Notes under the pieces: model-generated
The model's database searches: none
The model's input: the letters and a program-made list of their open reading frames with translations, nothing else
What the model was told of the DNA's origin: nothing
Program-made: the position numbers and the translations under genes
In this document: positions 22,773 through 31,553 of the stretch, in pieces
How the letters are laid out: each line of letters opens with the position of its first letter
Numbering within the stretch: position 1 is the first letter of the stretch
Virus record (IMG/VR): IMGVR_UViG_3300042397_000601
Span: 1 to 49,372 of that record
DNA: 49,372 bases
Reading direction: 5' to 3' (one strand)
From: a virus

Positions 22773-24416
22773 ATGGCCGTTATTCGCTATGCGGGTTTTT
22801 CCGGTGAGAACCGGGCTATCAACCCCGTTCTGTTGCCTGAGACTGTAGGTGTCGCATCCCGCAACCAAAAACCCGGGCGTGGTGACTTACGCCCTTGGAA
22901 ATCCCCTCTGACTGTTGCACCTTCTACGGCTGGCAGGCAGACGATTTACCGCATGGGTCGTGACATCGACGATGATTCTCAGTACTGGCTTAGCTGGACA
23001 ACTGCTGTGAATGTGGTACGTGGCTTTGATGCCAACGATACAACCGAGCAGACCTTCTACACCGGCGACGGTATTCCCAAGTTCACCGACAACATCCTCG
23101 GTCTGGCCACTGCCCCGTACCCCACAACTTCTCGCCCAATGGGCATCCCTGCCCCCGTGGGTGCGCCTACGGTAACTGGTACAAACTCTGGTGCCACTTC
23201 GCCAGTCATCGAGTATTACTACTACGTCTACACCTATGTAAGCACCGCAGGCTGGGAATCAGCCCCATCACCTGTGAGCGCCCTAGTCACCCGGGACAAC
23301 CTAGGCTCAACGTCCATTTCTGGATTTAGCTCTGTGCCGTCTGGCAACTATGACATCAACAGGATTCGCATCTACCGCACGCAGGGCAGCTCAACAGGGA
23401 CTGACTTTTATTTCCTTGGCGAAATCTCAATCGCGACCTCATCAACGACAGACAACAACCAAACACTGGGTGAGGTTCTGTCAACAAACTTCTGGTTTCC
23501 AGCTCCCGGTATTCCTACGGGCGGTGCGACGAGCATCACTGAGCCAACGCTGTCTAATCTGACGGCTATGTGGAATGGAATGATGAGTGGTATATCGGGT
23601 AACTCGGTGCGTATCTGTGAGCCTTACACGCCCTACGCATGGCCTCCAACGTACGAGATCATCCCGCCAGACAGCAAACCTGTTGGCCTTGGCGTGTTCG
23701 GGCAAACTTTGCTGGTGTTAACAACCGGACGCCCGTTGGTTGCGCAAGGCTCGACCCCTGATGGTATGGATCAAAAGCCCTTGGAAATCAACCAAGCCTG
23801 CGTAGCTGCACGTTCTATTGTAAGCATGGGTACTGGTGTGGCTTGGGCTTCTGAAGATGGTCTGTGCTGGCTTGGTCAAGATGGTGCTAGGGTTATTACT
23901 AGTGGCGTCATGCTTCGTGAAGACTGGCAAGCACTGGTTCCAAGCAGCATCATTGGCAAGATGTATGAGGGTATGTACTTAGGCAGCTACAACGACGGTT
24001 CTGGTCGTAAGGGTTTCATCATTGACCCTAGTGGCGGCGGTATTTATTTCCTTGATGTTGGCTATGAAGCCATGTACTTTGACAGCCTGAAAGACCAGCT
24101 ATACGTCCTCAACGGCGCAAACATCGGCAAGTGGGACGCCGGTACTGCCCTGACATACCGCTCACGCAGCAAGCCATTCCGCCAAGGTGTTCCAATTAAT
24201 TTTGCTGCTGCGGTGGTTGTGGCCAACGCATACCCCGTGACTTTCCGTCTGTACGCTGATGGCGCACTAAAGCACACGCAGACCGTTGCAGACCGCAATC
24301 CATTTAGGTTGCCCAGTGGCTACCGCGCATTCGAATTTCAGATTGAGTTGGAAGGCTCAAACCCTGTCCAAGATGCAGCCATTGCGACATCTATTGAGGA
24401 ACTCAAACAGCTATGA
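22773..24416 (+). CDS. Tail structural protein, possible nozzle-type (547 aa)
   Basis: ATG at 22773 follows TATAGGAGTTAGCC. The protein MAVIRYAGFSGENRAINPVL is beta-rich throughout. It includes an Ig/FN3-like region around residues 140-200 (VIEYYYYVYTYVSTAGWESA, INRIRIYRTQGSSTGTDFYF) and later propeller-like repeats (GVAWASEDGLCWLGQDGARV; RKGFIIDPSGGGIYFLDVGY). Size, fold class and position between lysis genes and the adhesin fit the tail-nozzle or hub proteins of short-tailed phages, but no decisive motif was seen. Its TGA overlaps the ATG of the next gene (ATGA). Confidence 0.6.
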   Translation: MAVIRYAGFSGENRAINPVLLPETVGVASRNQKPGRGDLRPWKSPLTVAPSTAGRQTIYRMGRDIDDDSQYWLSWTTAVNVVRGFDANDTTEQTFYTGDGIPKFTDNILGLATAPYPTTSRPMGIPAPVGAPTVTGTNSGATSPVIEYYYYVYTYVSTAGWESAPSPVSALVTRDNLGSTSISGFSSVPSGNYDINRIRIYRTQGSSTGTDFYFLGEISIATSSTTDNNQTLGEVLSTNFWFPAPGIPTGGATSITEPTLSNLTAMWNGMMSGISGNSVRICEPYTPYAWPPTYEIIPPDSKPVGLGVFGQTLLVLTTGRPLVAQGSTPDGMDQKPLEINQACVAARSIVSMGTGVAWASEDGLCWLGQDGARVITSGVMLREDWQALVPSSIIGKMYEGMYLGSYNDGSGRKGFIIDPSGGGIYFLDVGYEAMYFDSLKDQLYVLNGANIGKWDAGTALTYRSRSKPFRQGVPINFAAAVVVANAYPVTFRLYADGALKHTQTVADRNPFRLPSGYRAFEFQIELEGSNPVQDAAIATSIEELKQL

Positions 24417-27400
24417 GAAACGACATCCCAAGTGACAGCGCCAGTAACTTTGGCGCTCGTGTTCGCGAAACCCTGATGACCTATTTGGGTAAGCAGGGCG
24501 ATCCCCTTGATCGCGGCGTGACGCTTCGCGACTTGGTTGACTCTGGTTTTGCATCTGTTAGCAATTTTAAATTCGGTGGAGGTTCTGCACCCCTACTGGC
24601 TGGCCCGTCCGTCTCTGGCCCTTATGTTCCTGATTTGACTGCGCCTCCTACACCAACTGGTTTTGAAGCGTCAGCTGCAATTACCAACATCATTATTGAG
24701 TGCGACCCTCCCACCTACCCACAAGGGCATGGCCATCGTGTGTCTCGTATCTATGGTGCTACTCGTGCAGGTAGTGCGCCTCAACCAGTTTTTGCTAATG
24801 CTGTTGAGATTACCCAGTTTGCTGGACAAGTTACTTCTTACGCTACCGACCCGGCTACTGAGTGGCATTTGTGGATTAAGTGGGAGTCCAATGACGGCGT
24901 TCTCAGCGTTAGTCCTGCTGGCGGTACGAATGGATTTGTTGTCACTACCGGTCAAGACGTAGCCAAACTCCTAGCGGCACTTACTGGCGAACTCACAGCT
25001 GCACAGCTTTATACTGACCTTAGTTCTCGCATTGATTTGATCGATGCCGCAGCTAGTGTGCCCGGGTCTGTCAATGCTCGCGTTGGTGCGGTGCAGGCAC
25101 AAGTCAATGACATTCAGAATACCCCTGCGTACTCGGCTTCTACAACATATGTTCTTAATGATCTGGTAACGTACGACGGCAGTATTTACCAAGCAAAGTC
25201 CACAACCACTGGCAATCTACCTACCAACACTACGTATTGGACAAAAGTCGGAGATTACACGTCACTGGGCCAAGTTGTGGCCGCGCACACAACCCAGATT
25301 GCCAATGTTGTCAGTGATCTTGGAGCTGAGGTAACTCTTCGCCAAACCCTGAGTGCGCAGGTTAATGACGCCACAACTGGTTTGCCAGCGACTCGAGCAA
25401 ATTTATCAACTAACTACTACACCAAAGCTGCAACAGACTCAGCGATTAGTTCGGCAACAACATCGCTTGTTTCAACAACAGCGCTCAATACTGCGCTTGG
25501 CAACTACACAAACACTGCTGGCCTCGTTTCGGACTATTACACCAAGGCAGCAACAGACTCTGCGATTAGTTCAGCTACACAGTTTTTGGTATCCACTACG
25601 AATCTGAATACGGCGTTAACCGCATATACCAACACTGCGACGTTAACAGCGAATTACTACACAAAGACTGGTGCAGACTTGGCGATTAGCCAAGCGACGC
25701 AGAACCTTGTTTCCACAACCGCCCTTAATAATGCGTTGGGTTCGTACACAAACACAGCAACTCTTAATTCGCTGTACTACACCAAGACAGATGCAAACTC
25801 GGCCATTACTGCGGCAACCCAGAACTTGGTCTCGACAACAGCGCTGAACAACGCTTTGAATTCGTACACGACAACTGCGGCGCTGACAACGAACTACTAT
25901 ACAAAGACTGACGCAAACACTGCGATCAGCAACGCTACGACCAATCTGGTATCGACCAGCGGCTTGGCCACGGAGTTAGGTAATTACCCTACTACCGCTA
26001 CGCTGACAACAAACTATTACACGAAGGCCGACGCTAACACGGCGATTTCAAACGCTACGCAGAGTTTGGTTTCTTCGAGTACGTTGAACAACTACACCAC
26101 GACCGCGGCTTTGCAGGCCAACTACTTTACAAAAGCAAGCGGCGAGAATCTCGAAGGCAAGTACACGGTCAAGGTTGACCTCAATGGCTATGTCTCTGGT
26201 TTCGGCTTAGCGTCTACTGCTAATGGTGCTGCAGCTACCAGTACGTTTGCTGTGCGTGCAGACTCGTTCTACATTGCAAGCCCCAGTGGCCCGGGGATTA
26301 CCCCCACGATGCCTTTCATTGTGCGCACTGCGGAAACAACCATTGGTGGCGTCACAGTCCCTGCTGGTGTGTATATCACTGATGGCTACATTCAGAACGG
26401 CACAATTACAAACGCCAAGATTGCTAACCTCGCAGTCGACAGCGCCAAGATTGCTAGCTTAACTGCTGACAAAATCATCGCGGGCTCGATTAACGTGGGC
26501 CAGTACATCCAGTCTTCAAATTACGTCGCCGGTTCTGCTGGCTGGAAGATTGACGGTGGGGGCTCGGCTGAGTTCGGTGCTGCATCTATTCGTGGGCAGT
26601 TAACTGCGTCCCAGATCGACACTCGTGGGTTGAGCATTAAAGACTCCGCAGGGAATGTCATCTTTGCAGCTGGTACACCGCTTAGTACAGCTAACATTAC
26701 TGGCCTCGGCACGTTGGCTACTGCAAACACAGTGGCTGCTTCAAGCGTTACGGGTCTTGGTACTCTGGCTACTGCAAACTCAGTTGCTGCTTCGAATGTC
26801 ACAGGTCTCGGTACGTTGGCTACTGCAAACACAGTTGCTGCTTCTAGCGTTACTGGTCTTGGGACATTGGCTACGGCAAGCAGTGTTAACTGGAGCACCC
26901 AGATCACAAACATCCCATCGTTTGGAAACTTTGCTTTTTTAAGCTCGATTACGTCAGCCAACATTAGCACCTATATTGCTAGTGCAGCCATTGGCGAAGC
27001 GTATATTGCTGATGCCTCCATCACAAATGCAAAGATCGGTACTGCCGCAGTTTCAAACGCCAAGATCGGTAACTTCATTGCGTCTTCGGACTTCAACGGC
27101 ACGATCGATGGTAATGGCAACATCACTGATAACGGTACTGTGGGCTGGGCGGTAGCCAAAGGTAATGGCGCTTCTGGTAAAGCTGTGTTCCAGAACATTG
27201 TTGCCCGCGGTGACATCGAAGTTCCTGCGGCTTCTATTGGTAGCGCAAAGATCGCTGAGTTGGCTGTTGGCAGGTTGCAGATTGTTGGCGGCGCTATTAC
27301 GTTTACATCCATCGTTGAGCTAGAAAATACGTGGCCTTCTTCTGCAATGGGTGAACGACAAATTGGTTTTGTAGACTTTAGTGCCGCCGCACAGGATGCA

Positions 27401-28141
27401 GCGTTACTTAAATTGTATGTGCAGCCTACATCGCCCGGTTCTGCTAGTGTAACGCAACTAGGGAACTCCAAACTGCAGATCAGTACAGACGCCGTGACAT
27501 GGACTACGATTGGTGAAACAGCTTCATATCAATCCCCCGATCCTGAGAATCCATTCCTACAACCTGCTGGGGTCGTAACCACAAATGGTTATCCCATTCG
27601 ATTAGCGCCTGTTACGTATGGAGCGCCAACAAGAGGTTACTGGTGGGGCACAGGTGATAGAACGCGAGCACTTCTAACCGAACTGTCTGTATGGCCAGCA
27701 AATAACTTTGGCGGAACTGTAACCATGCAGTTCGTGTTTTTGATTCCTAATGCTGGAACCTATAGGCTGTATTATTGTGCGGACGACATTCTTAGTTCTG
27801 GAAATTTTGGCACACCACAGTCAGGTATAGTTAATCTATCCTATTTCGCTTGGTCATACACTACGCCCAATGTGTTGACGTATACAACTAACGGCCCTAA
27901 TCAAATCGCAACGCTGAATGTGACTTGTACCGATACCGGAGGTCTAGAGGGTTTTGCAGCTTACTTTGTAAACACTGCTACTGAAATTGCAAATAGCACT
28001 GAGGGGGCTCTGTGGACAGTACGTCGCCCCAACTACGTGACCAGCGTGTATAAATACGCCCGGGTGCTGGCTACAAGATTTGACAGCAGTACTAATCCAA
28101 ACGTCAACGCTTGGCTCGGCGTGGAAATCATTAGGAAATAA
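24413..28141 (+). CDS. Large adhesin/tail-tip protein with 40-residue repeats (1242 aa)
   Basis: A receptor-interaction protein by architecture. The N-terminus (MRNDIPSDSASNFGARVRET) is followed by a beta domain, then a carbohydrate-binding-like module (YSASTTYVLNDLVTYDGSIY ... YWTKVG, about residues 240-285) of the CBM5/12 type. Next come six full and one partial 40-residue repeat starting xYYTK (about residues 333-580). A J-protein-like C-terminal region follows, with ITNAKIANLAVDSAKIASLT and a run of four GLGTLATA units. Such INNAKI/DSAKI segments are typical of the C-terminal part of lambda J-type tail-tip proteins (DUF1983-like). The final ~250 residues look like a distinct beta-sandwich that may bind the receptor. 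Confidence 0.75.
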   Translation: MRNDIPSDSASNFGARVRETLMTYLGKQGDPLDRGVTLRDLVDSGFASVSNFKFGGGSAPLLAGPSVSGPYVPDLTAPPTPTGFEASAAITNIIIECDPPTYPQGHGHRVSRIYGATRAGSAPQPVFANAVEITQFAGQVTSYATDPATEWHLWIKWESNDGVLSVSPAGGTNGFVVTTGQDVAKLLAALTGELTAAQLYTDLSSRIDLIDAAASVPGSVNARVGAVQAQVNDIQNTPAYSASTTYVLNDLVTYDGSIYQAKSTTTGNLPTNTTYWTKVGDYTSLGQVVAAHTTQIANVVSDLGAEVTLRQTLSAQVNDATTGLPATRANLSTNYYTKAATDSAISSATTSLVSTTALNTALGNYTNTAGLVSDYYTKAATDSAISSATQFLVSTTNLNTALTAYTNTATLTANYYTKTGADLAISQATQNLVSTTALNNALGSYTNTATLNSLYYTKTDANSAITAATQNLVSTTALNNALNSYTTTAALTTNYYTKTDANTAISNATTNLVSTSGLATELGNYPTTATLTTNYYTKADANTAISNATQSLVSSSTLNNYTTTAALQANYFTKASGENLEGKYTVKVDLNGYVSGFGLASTANGAAATSTFAVRADSFYIASPSGPGITPTMPFIVRTAETTIGGVTVPAGVYITDGYIQNGTITNAKIANLAVDSAKIASLTADKIIAGSINVGQYIQSSNYVAGSAGWKIDGGGSAEFGAASIRGQLTASQIDTRGLSIKDSAGNVIFAAGTPLSTANITGLGTLATANTVAASSVTGLGTLATANSVAASNVTGLGTLATANTVAASSVTGLGTLATASSVNWSTQITNIPSFGNFAFLSSITSANISTYIASAAIGEAYIADASITNAKIGTAAVSNAKIGNFIASSDFNGTIDGNGNITDNGTVGWAVAKGNGASGKAVFQNIVARGDIEVPAASIGSAKIAELAVGRLQIVGGAITFTSIVELENTWPSSAMGERQIGFVDFSAAAQDAALLKLYVQPTSPGSASVTQLGNSKLQISTDAVTWTTIGETASYQSPDPENPFLQPAGVVTTNGYPIRLAPVTYGAPTRGYWWGTGDRTRALLTELSVWPANNFGGTVTMQFVFLIPNAGTYRLYYCADDILSSGNFGTPQSGIVNLSYFAWSYTTPNVLTYTTNGPNQIATLNVTCTDTGGLEGFAAYFVNTATEIANSTEGALWTVRRPNYVTSVYKYARVLATRFDSSTNPNVNAWLGVEIIRK
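25410..26140 (+). repeat. 120-bp repeats encoding xYYTK units
   Basis: Seven consecutive starts of the unit [N/D/L]YY/FTK...AIS.AT..LVSTTALN.AL..YTNTA.L can be read, with a spacing of 40 residues (120 bases) for most copies and a shorter last one. The DNA copies are diverged, so this is an old array. The protein would form an extended, probably trimeric shaft. Confidence 0.8.
26690..26885 (+). repeat. Four tandem 51-bp repeats encoding GLGTLATA units
   Basis: GLGTLATANTVAASSVT repeats with a 17-residue period, four copies of the GLGTLATA core in a row. The DNA is very similar between copies (GGT-CTT/CTC-GG-ACGTTGGCTACTGC), suggesting recent expansion by slippage or unequal recombination. Confidence 0.8.
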
Positions 28142-28142
28142 G

Positions 28143-28574
28143 ATGTACTACTATTACACGGATGGCGAAAACGGGCCGCTTGTAAGTAAAGGCTTTAGTT
28201 CTGAGCGCATGGTAGAGGGTGTTGACGCCTCTGGTTGGTATCTGCGAAATGGCGAACCCCCTGAGAACTACACAACCAAAGCCTCTGAGTTTGACATCTG
28301 GAACACAACCACGCTGTGCTGGGAAGCAAATCCAGACCAAGCCGCGTTAGAAGCCGCACAGACTGCAGCCATTGCACAAAAGGAACTACAGCAGCAAACA
28401 AGGGAAGCGCTCATGGAACGCAAGGCTAAATTAGTTGCCAGTGACTGGACTCAGTTACCCGATGTTCCGATCTCTACCAAGACAGCTTGGGCAACCTACC
28501 GCCAAGAGTTGCGTGACATTACTGCGCAGGCAGGTTATCCTACAGAAATCACTTGGCCAACTCCACCGCAATAA
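28143..28574 (+). CDS. Tail assembly chaperone-like protein (143 aa)
   Basis: The start is ATG at 28143 with AGGAAATAAG directly upstream; an in-frame extension to 28080 overlaps the adhesin gene and has no ribosome binding site. The N-terminus is MYYYYTDGENGPLVSKGFSS. The C-terminus carries the recognisable phage tail assembly chaperone signature RKAKLVASDWTQLPDVPIST with AWATYRQELRDITAQAGYP. In related phages this domain follows tail-fibre or tip genes and helps them fold or attach. Here it follows the adhesin gene directly, so that is its likely client. Confidence 0.8.
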   Translation: MYYYYTDGENGPLVSKGFSSERMVEGVDASGWYLRNGEPPENYTTKASEFDIWNTTTLCWEANPDQAALEAAQTAAIAQKELQQQTREALMERKAKLVASDWTQLPDVPISTKTAWATYRQELRDITAQAGYPTEITWPTPPQ

Positions 28575-28588
28575 GACATAATACGCAC

Positions 28589-29005
28589 ATGGCAGAACTT
28601 GTCTTTGACCAGAAGGATCGTATTGGCGCTTGGGTTGCTGAGCGTGTCGGTCAAGCCGCAGACTGGGGAAGTTTCTATGCGCTTGGTGTCATGCAAGGAG
28701 ACGAGGTTCTAGCCGGAGTAGTCATAAACAACTACAATGGTTCCAACGCTACCTGTCACATAGCCATCGCACGGCAGACGAAGCAGATCATCCCCCTCTT
28801 CGAGCATGTGTGCAACTACGCATTTAACCACTGCCAGTTAAAAAGACTCACTGGCATGGTGCCCACAAATGAACCGCATATCATAGAATTCGATAAGCAT
28901 CTAGGGTTTGAGGAAGAGTTCGTAATGAAAGACGGCGCTCCCGGCGCTGACATGCAGATTTTGGTAATGCGGCCTGACAACTGTCGTTGGCTGCGCAAGG
29001 AGTAA
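28589..29005 (+). CDS. GNAT-like acetyltransferase family protein (138 aa)
   Basis: The start is ATG at 28589; the in-frame ATG at 28553 lies in the preceding gene. The alternation of strands and helices fits the GNAT fold: ALGVMQGDEVLAGVVINNYN (strands), CHIAIARQTKQIIPLFEHVC (strand and helix), NHCQLKRLTGMVPTNEPHII (typical RLxxxVxxxN motif), DKHLGFEEEF and a final strand. GNAT proteins transfer an acyl group from acyl-CoA to an amine. Phage copies encoded between tail genes are common, but their substrates are mostly unknown. The canonical acetyl-CoA loop is not clearly visible, so catalytic activity is uncertain. Confidence 0.65.
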   Translation: MAELVFDQKDRIGAWVAERVGQAADWGSFYALGVMQGDEVLAGVVINNYNGSNATCHIAIARQTKQIIPLFEHVCNYAFNHCQLKRLTGMVPTNEPHIIEFDKHLGFEEEFVMKDGAPGADMQILVMRPDNCRWLRKE

Positions 29006-29007
29006 AT

Positions 29008-30045
29008 ATGGGCGGAAAATCGCAACCAGCACCAGACTATTCGGCCATGGCCGCTGCCACGGAACGTGGTATTGCTACTGCAGAGCGTCTAGGCAATCGT
29101 CAAATGGACTTCGCACAGCGTCAGTACGAGGAAATGAAACCTCTGGCTGAACGTGTGTACACCCAGCAGATGGCTGCGCAAGACCAGCAAATGAAGCAGG
29201 CGCAGGACTACTACGATTATCAGCTGCGAACGTTCCGACCGATGGAGACTGGGCTAGTATCCCAAGTGCAGAATTACAACACCGAGGGTAACAGAGCCCA
29301 GATCGCTGCCCAAGCCGCTGCCGACGCAGCAAACGCGTTCCAAACTTCGCAGGGTGTTAGCAATCGTGAGATGGCTCGTCGAGGTCTTAACCCCTCTTCA
29401 GGTGCCGGGCTAATGCTAAGAAACCAAAACGCTATAAACCTTGCAAGTATGACTGCGGGTGCAGCTACCAACGCCCGTCGACAAGCTGAAGGCATTGGCT
29501 TTGCTCGTACCATGGACGTCACCGGCTTGGGTCGTAATTTGGCTGGCGCTTCGACTGGAGCTTATAGTGCAGCTACCGCTGCAGGTTCTACTGGTCTTAC
29601 TTCTGCAATGGCTCCGGGTAATCAGTACAGCCAAGCGTTCGGCCAAGGTGCAAATTACTCCTTAGAAGGTGCCCGGCTTGGTGTTCAGGGCCAAGGCAAT
29701 ATCCTGAATTCACAGACAAGTGCATTTAATGCAGGTTTGAACGCTCAAGGTGAAATGATCGGTGGACTTGTTGGCGCTGGTGGCAAACTTGGCGCTGCTG
29801 CACTGCCATTTATGATGGGCGGTTCTGATCGTCGCTTGAAAGAGAACATTAAAGTTGTTGGTCGCGACGAGCGTACCAAGTTGCCGCTTTATGAGTTTGA
29901 ATATAGAAACGGTACTGGCAGACGCTTTATCGGCGTTATGGCTGATGAAGTTGAGAAGAAGTTCCCGCGGATGGTTGTTACAAGACCTGACGGGTACAAA
30001 GCAGTTAACTACGCCGGTCTCGGCATTCGGATGGTGGAGGTTTAA
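29008..30045 (+). CDS. Virion protein with C-terminal S74-type chaperone domain (345 aa)
   Basis: The start is ATG at 29008 with AAGGAG upstream. The N-terminal two thirds are Ala/Gln/Gly-rich and helical (TERGIATAERLGNRQMDFAQ; AQIAAQAAADAANAFQTSQG), like internal virion or DNA-ejection proteins. The last ~75 residues are an S74-type domain: SDRRLK with Ser273 and Lys278 in the catalytic spacing, LPLYEFEYRNGTGRRFIGVM and ADEVEKKFP. The domain is shorter than in the large fibre. S74 domains usually trimerise and cleave fibres, so finding one on an Ala-rich virion protein just before ejection proteins is notable. Confidence 0.75.
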   Translation: MGGKSQPAPDYSAMAAATERGIATAERLGNRQMDFAQRQYEEMKPLAERVYTQQMAAQDQQMKQAQDYYDYQLRTFRPMETGLVSQVQNYNTEGNRAQIAAQAAADAANAFQTSQGVSNREMARRGLNPSSGAGLMLRNQNAINLASMTAGAATNARRQAEGIGFARTMDVTGLGRNLAGASTGAYSAATAAGSTGLTSAMAPGNQYSQAFGQGANYSLEGARLGVQGQGNILNSQTSAFNAGLNAQGEMIGGLVGAGGKLGAAALPFMMGGSDRRLKENIKVVGRDERTKLPLYEFEYRNGTGRRFIGVMADEVEKKFPRMVVTRPDGYKAVNYAGLGIRMVEV

Positions 30046-30047
30046 TC

Positions 30048-31544
30048 ATGGGATTTGCAGCAGGTCTTCAAGCCGGAGAACGTTTAGGTCAAGGCATCCT
30101 TGACGCCTACAACCAAAGTAAAGAGCAGCTCGGCATCCGAGAAGCAAAAGCTCTGACTGCCAAGGAAGTTCAACAGCGTGAAGCTACGCCTGACGAAATT
30201 GGCCGGGCTCGTGCAGAAGCGCAAGCAATGGCAGCTCAAGATGCCGAGATGTTTGGCTTGACTCCTCAAGAGCAGGTGAACTACGCGCCTCAAATGCCAG
30301 TTCAAGGTCAGAGAATTGGTTTGAGCCGCTATCAGGTCGGCCAGCAGATGTTTGACCGCGCGCCCTCGCAACAAGAAATTGATCGGGTTAGACAATATGC
30401 AATGGCCGATGTTGTTGCTGAACGTGATCCTGCTGCGGGTTTGCGTATGCGTCGAGAAATTGACCTCGCAAAACGACAAGACGAAATGTACCCCCTTGAA
30501 AGACAGAGATTAGAAGGGGCTCTTGAGCTGCAGAATGTTCAAACTCAAGGCGCTAGAACGCAAGGGGCGTTAACCGATATTCAACTTGCAGATGCTCGAC
30601 GCAAACAAACAAAACAGCAGGCTTTTGACACTGGTTATGAGGAACTTAGCAAACAAAAATTCGAAAAGCCTGAAGACCGGACTGCTGCCATTCTTGATTT
30701 GATTGAGCGGACTCAAGGGGTGGAAGAGCGTCAGCGGTTGCAAGCTAGCTACACTACAACTGAGCTAAACAACCTTACGTTGCAGGCCAAGAAGTTTGAA
30801 GAGGGCTATCGTCAATCGCGAGCTAAAGGAGTAACTTCGGCATTGGAATGGTTTGACGAGCAAAACACTTCATTCAAGCTGGAACGTGACCCGAAAAACC
30901 CGTTTCGCTACATCCAAGTCAATCAGGATGGTACTCGTTCAGTATTTGCTGATGCCAAGAGCGAACGTGAGTTGGGCATGATTATTGACGCCAAAGCTAA
31001 ACCCGGTGGGTTTTTGCAACTTGCACAGTATGATTTAGACGTACTCAAGACTAACGCTGCTGTTGCAGCCAGTAACGCTACGGCTGCTACGCAAAATGCT
31101 CTGGGCAGTCTTTATAAGTCTGGCGGCAAGTCTTCTTCTCCGGAAGCTCTGGTTAAAACTGCAGAAGGCTTGGTTACAAAAGGTACATACAAGGACGTGC
31201 CAACAGCCATTGAGGCACTTAAGAAAGGCATGGTACGCGACGCTGATAACGAAGCTTGGCTGAAGGCAGAGGAGGGGCTGATTACCGGTCAAGCTACCCC
31301 CGAAGAAATAGACAAGCAACGCGTTGCGTTTTTTGTACGCCGTGGATACGCTCCCCCCATTGCTTCAGCAGCAATACAGGCTGGAATTGATCCGACTACT
31401 AAAAAACCACTTACCAAAAAAGACGTTGACGCTTACAATGCGACATACCCAAAGAGTCAGGTAGACTTGGGTAGCTTGCCTTGGTTACAAACTCCGGAAC
31501 GTGAAGCCGTACGCCAAGGGCTAATTAATCAAATTCCGAAATAA
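30048..31544 (+). CDS. Internal virion / ejection protein (498 aa)
   Basis: A mostly helical, Gln/Ala/Arg-rich protein (KEVQQREATPDEIGRARAEA; RREIDLAKRQDEMYPLERQR) without a signal peptide. The C-terminal part contains KTAEGLVTKGTYKDVPTAIE and FVRRGYAPPIASAAIQAGID. The N-terminus, GFAAGLQAGERLGQGILDAY, is the type of start seen in phage proteins ejected with the DNA. It lies between the S74-domain protein and the 2608-residue protein, with gaps of two and nine bases, so the three probably form the core complex that crosses the host envelope. The call is by composition and position. Confidence 0.65.
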   Translation: MGFAAGLQAGERLGQGILDAYNQSKEQLGIREAKALTAKEVQQREATPDEIGRARAEAQAMAAQDAEMFGLTPQEQVNYAPQMPVQGQRIGLSRYQVGQQMFDRAPSQQEIDRVRQYAMADVVAERDPAAGLRMRREIDLAKRQDEMYPLERQRLEGALELQNVQTQGARTQGALTDIQLADARRKQTKQQAFDTGYEELSKQKFEKPEDRTAAILDLIERTQGVEERQRLQASYTTTELNNLTLQAKKFEEGYRQSRAKGVTSALEWFDEQNTSFKLERDPKNPFRYIQVNQDGTRSVFADAKSERELGMIIDAKAKPGGFLQLAQYDLDVLKTNAAVAASNATAATQNALGSLYKSGGKSSSPEALVKTAEGLVTKGTYKDVPTAIEALKKGMVRDADNEAWLKAEEGLITGQATPEEIDKQRVAFFVRRGYAPPIASAAIQAGIDPTTKKPLTKKDVDAYNATYPKSQVDLGSLPWLQTPEREAVRQGLINQIPK

Positions 31545-31553
31545 GGATGCACC

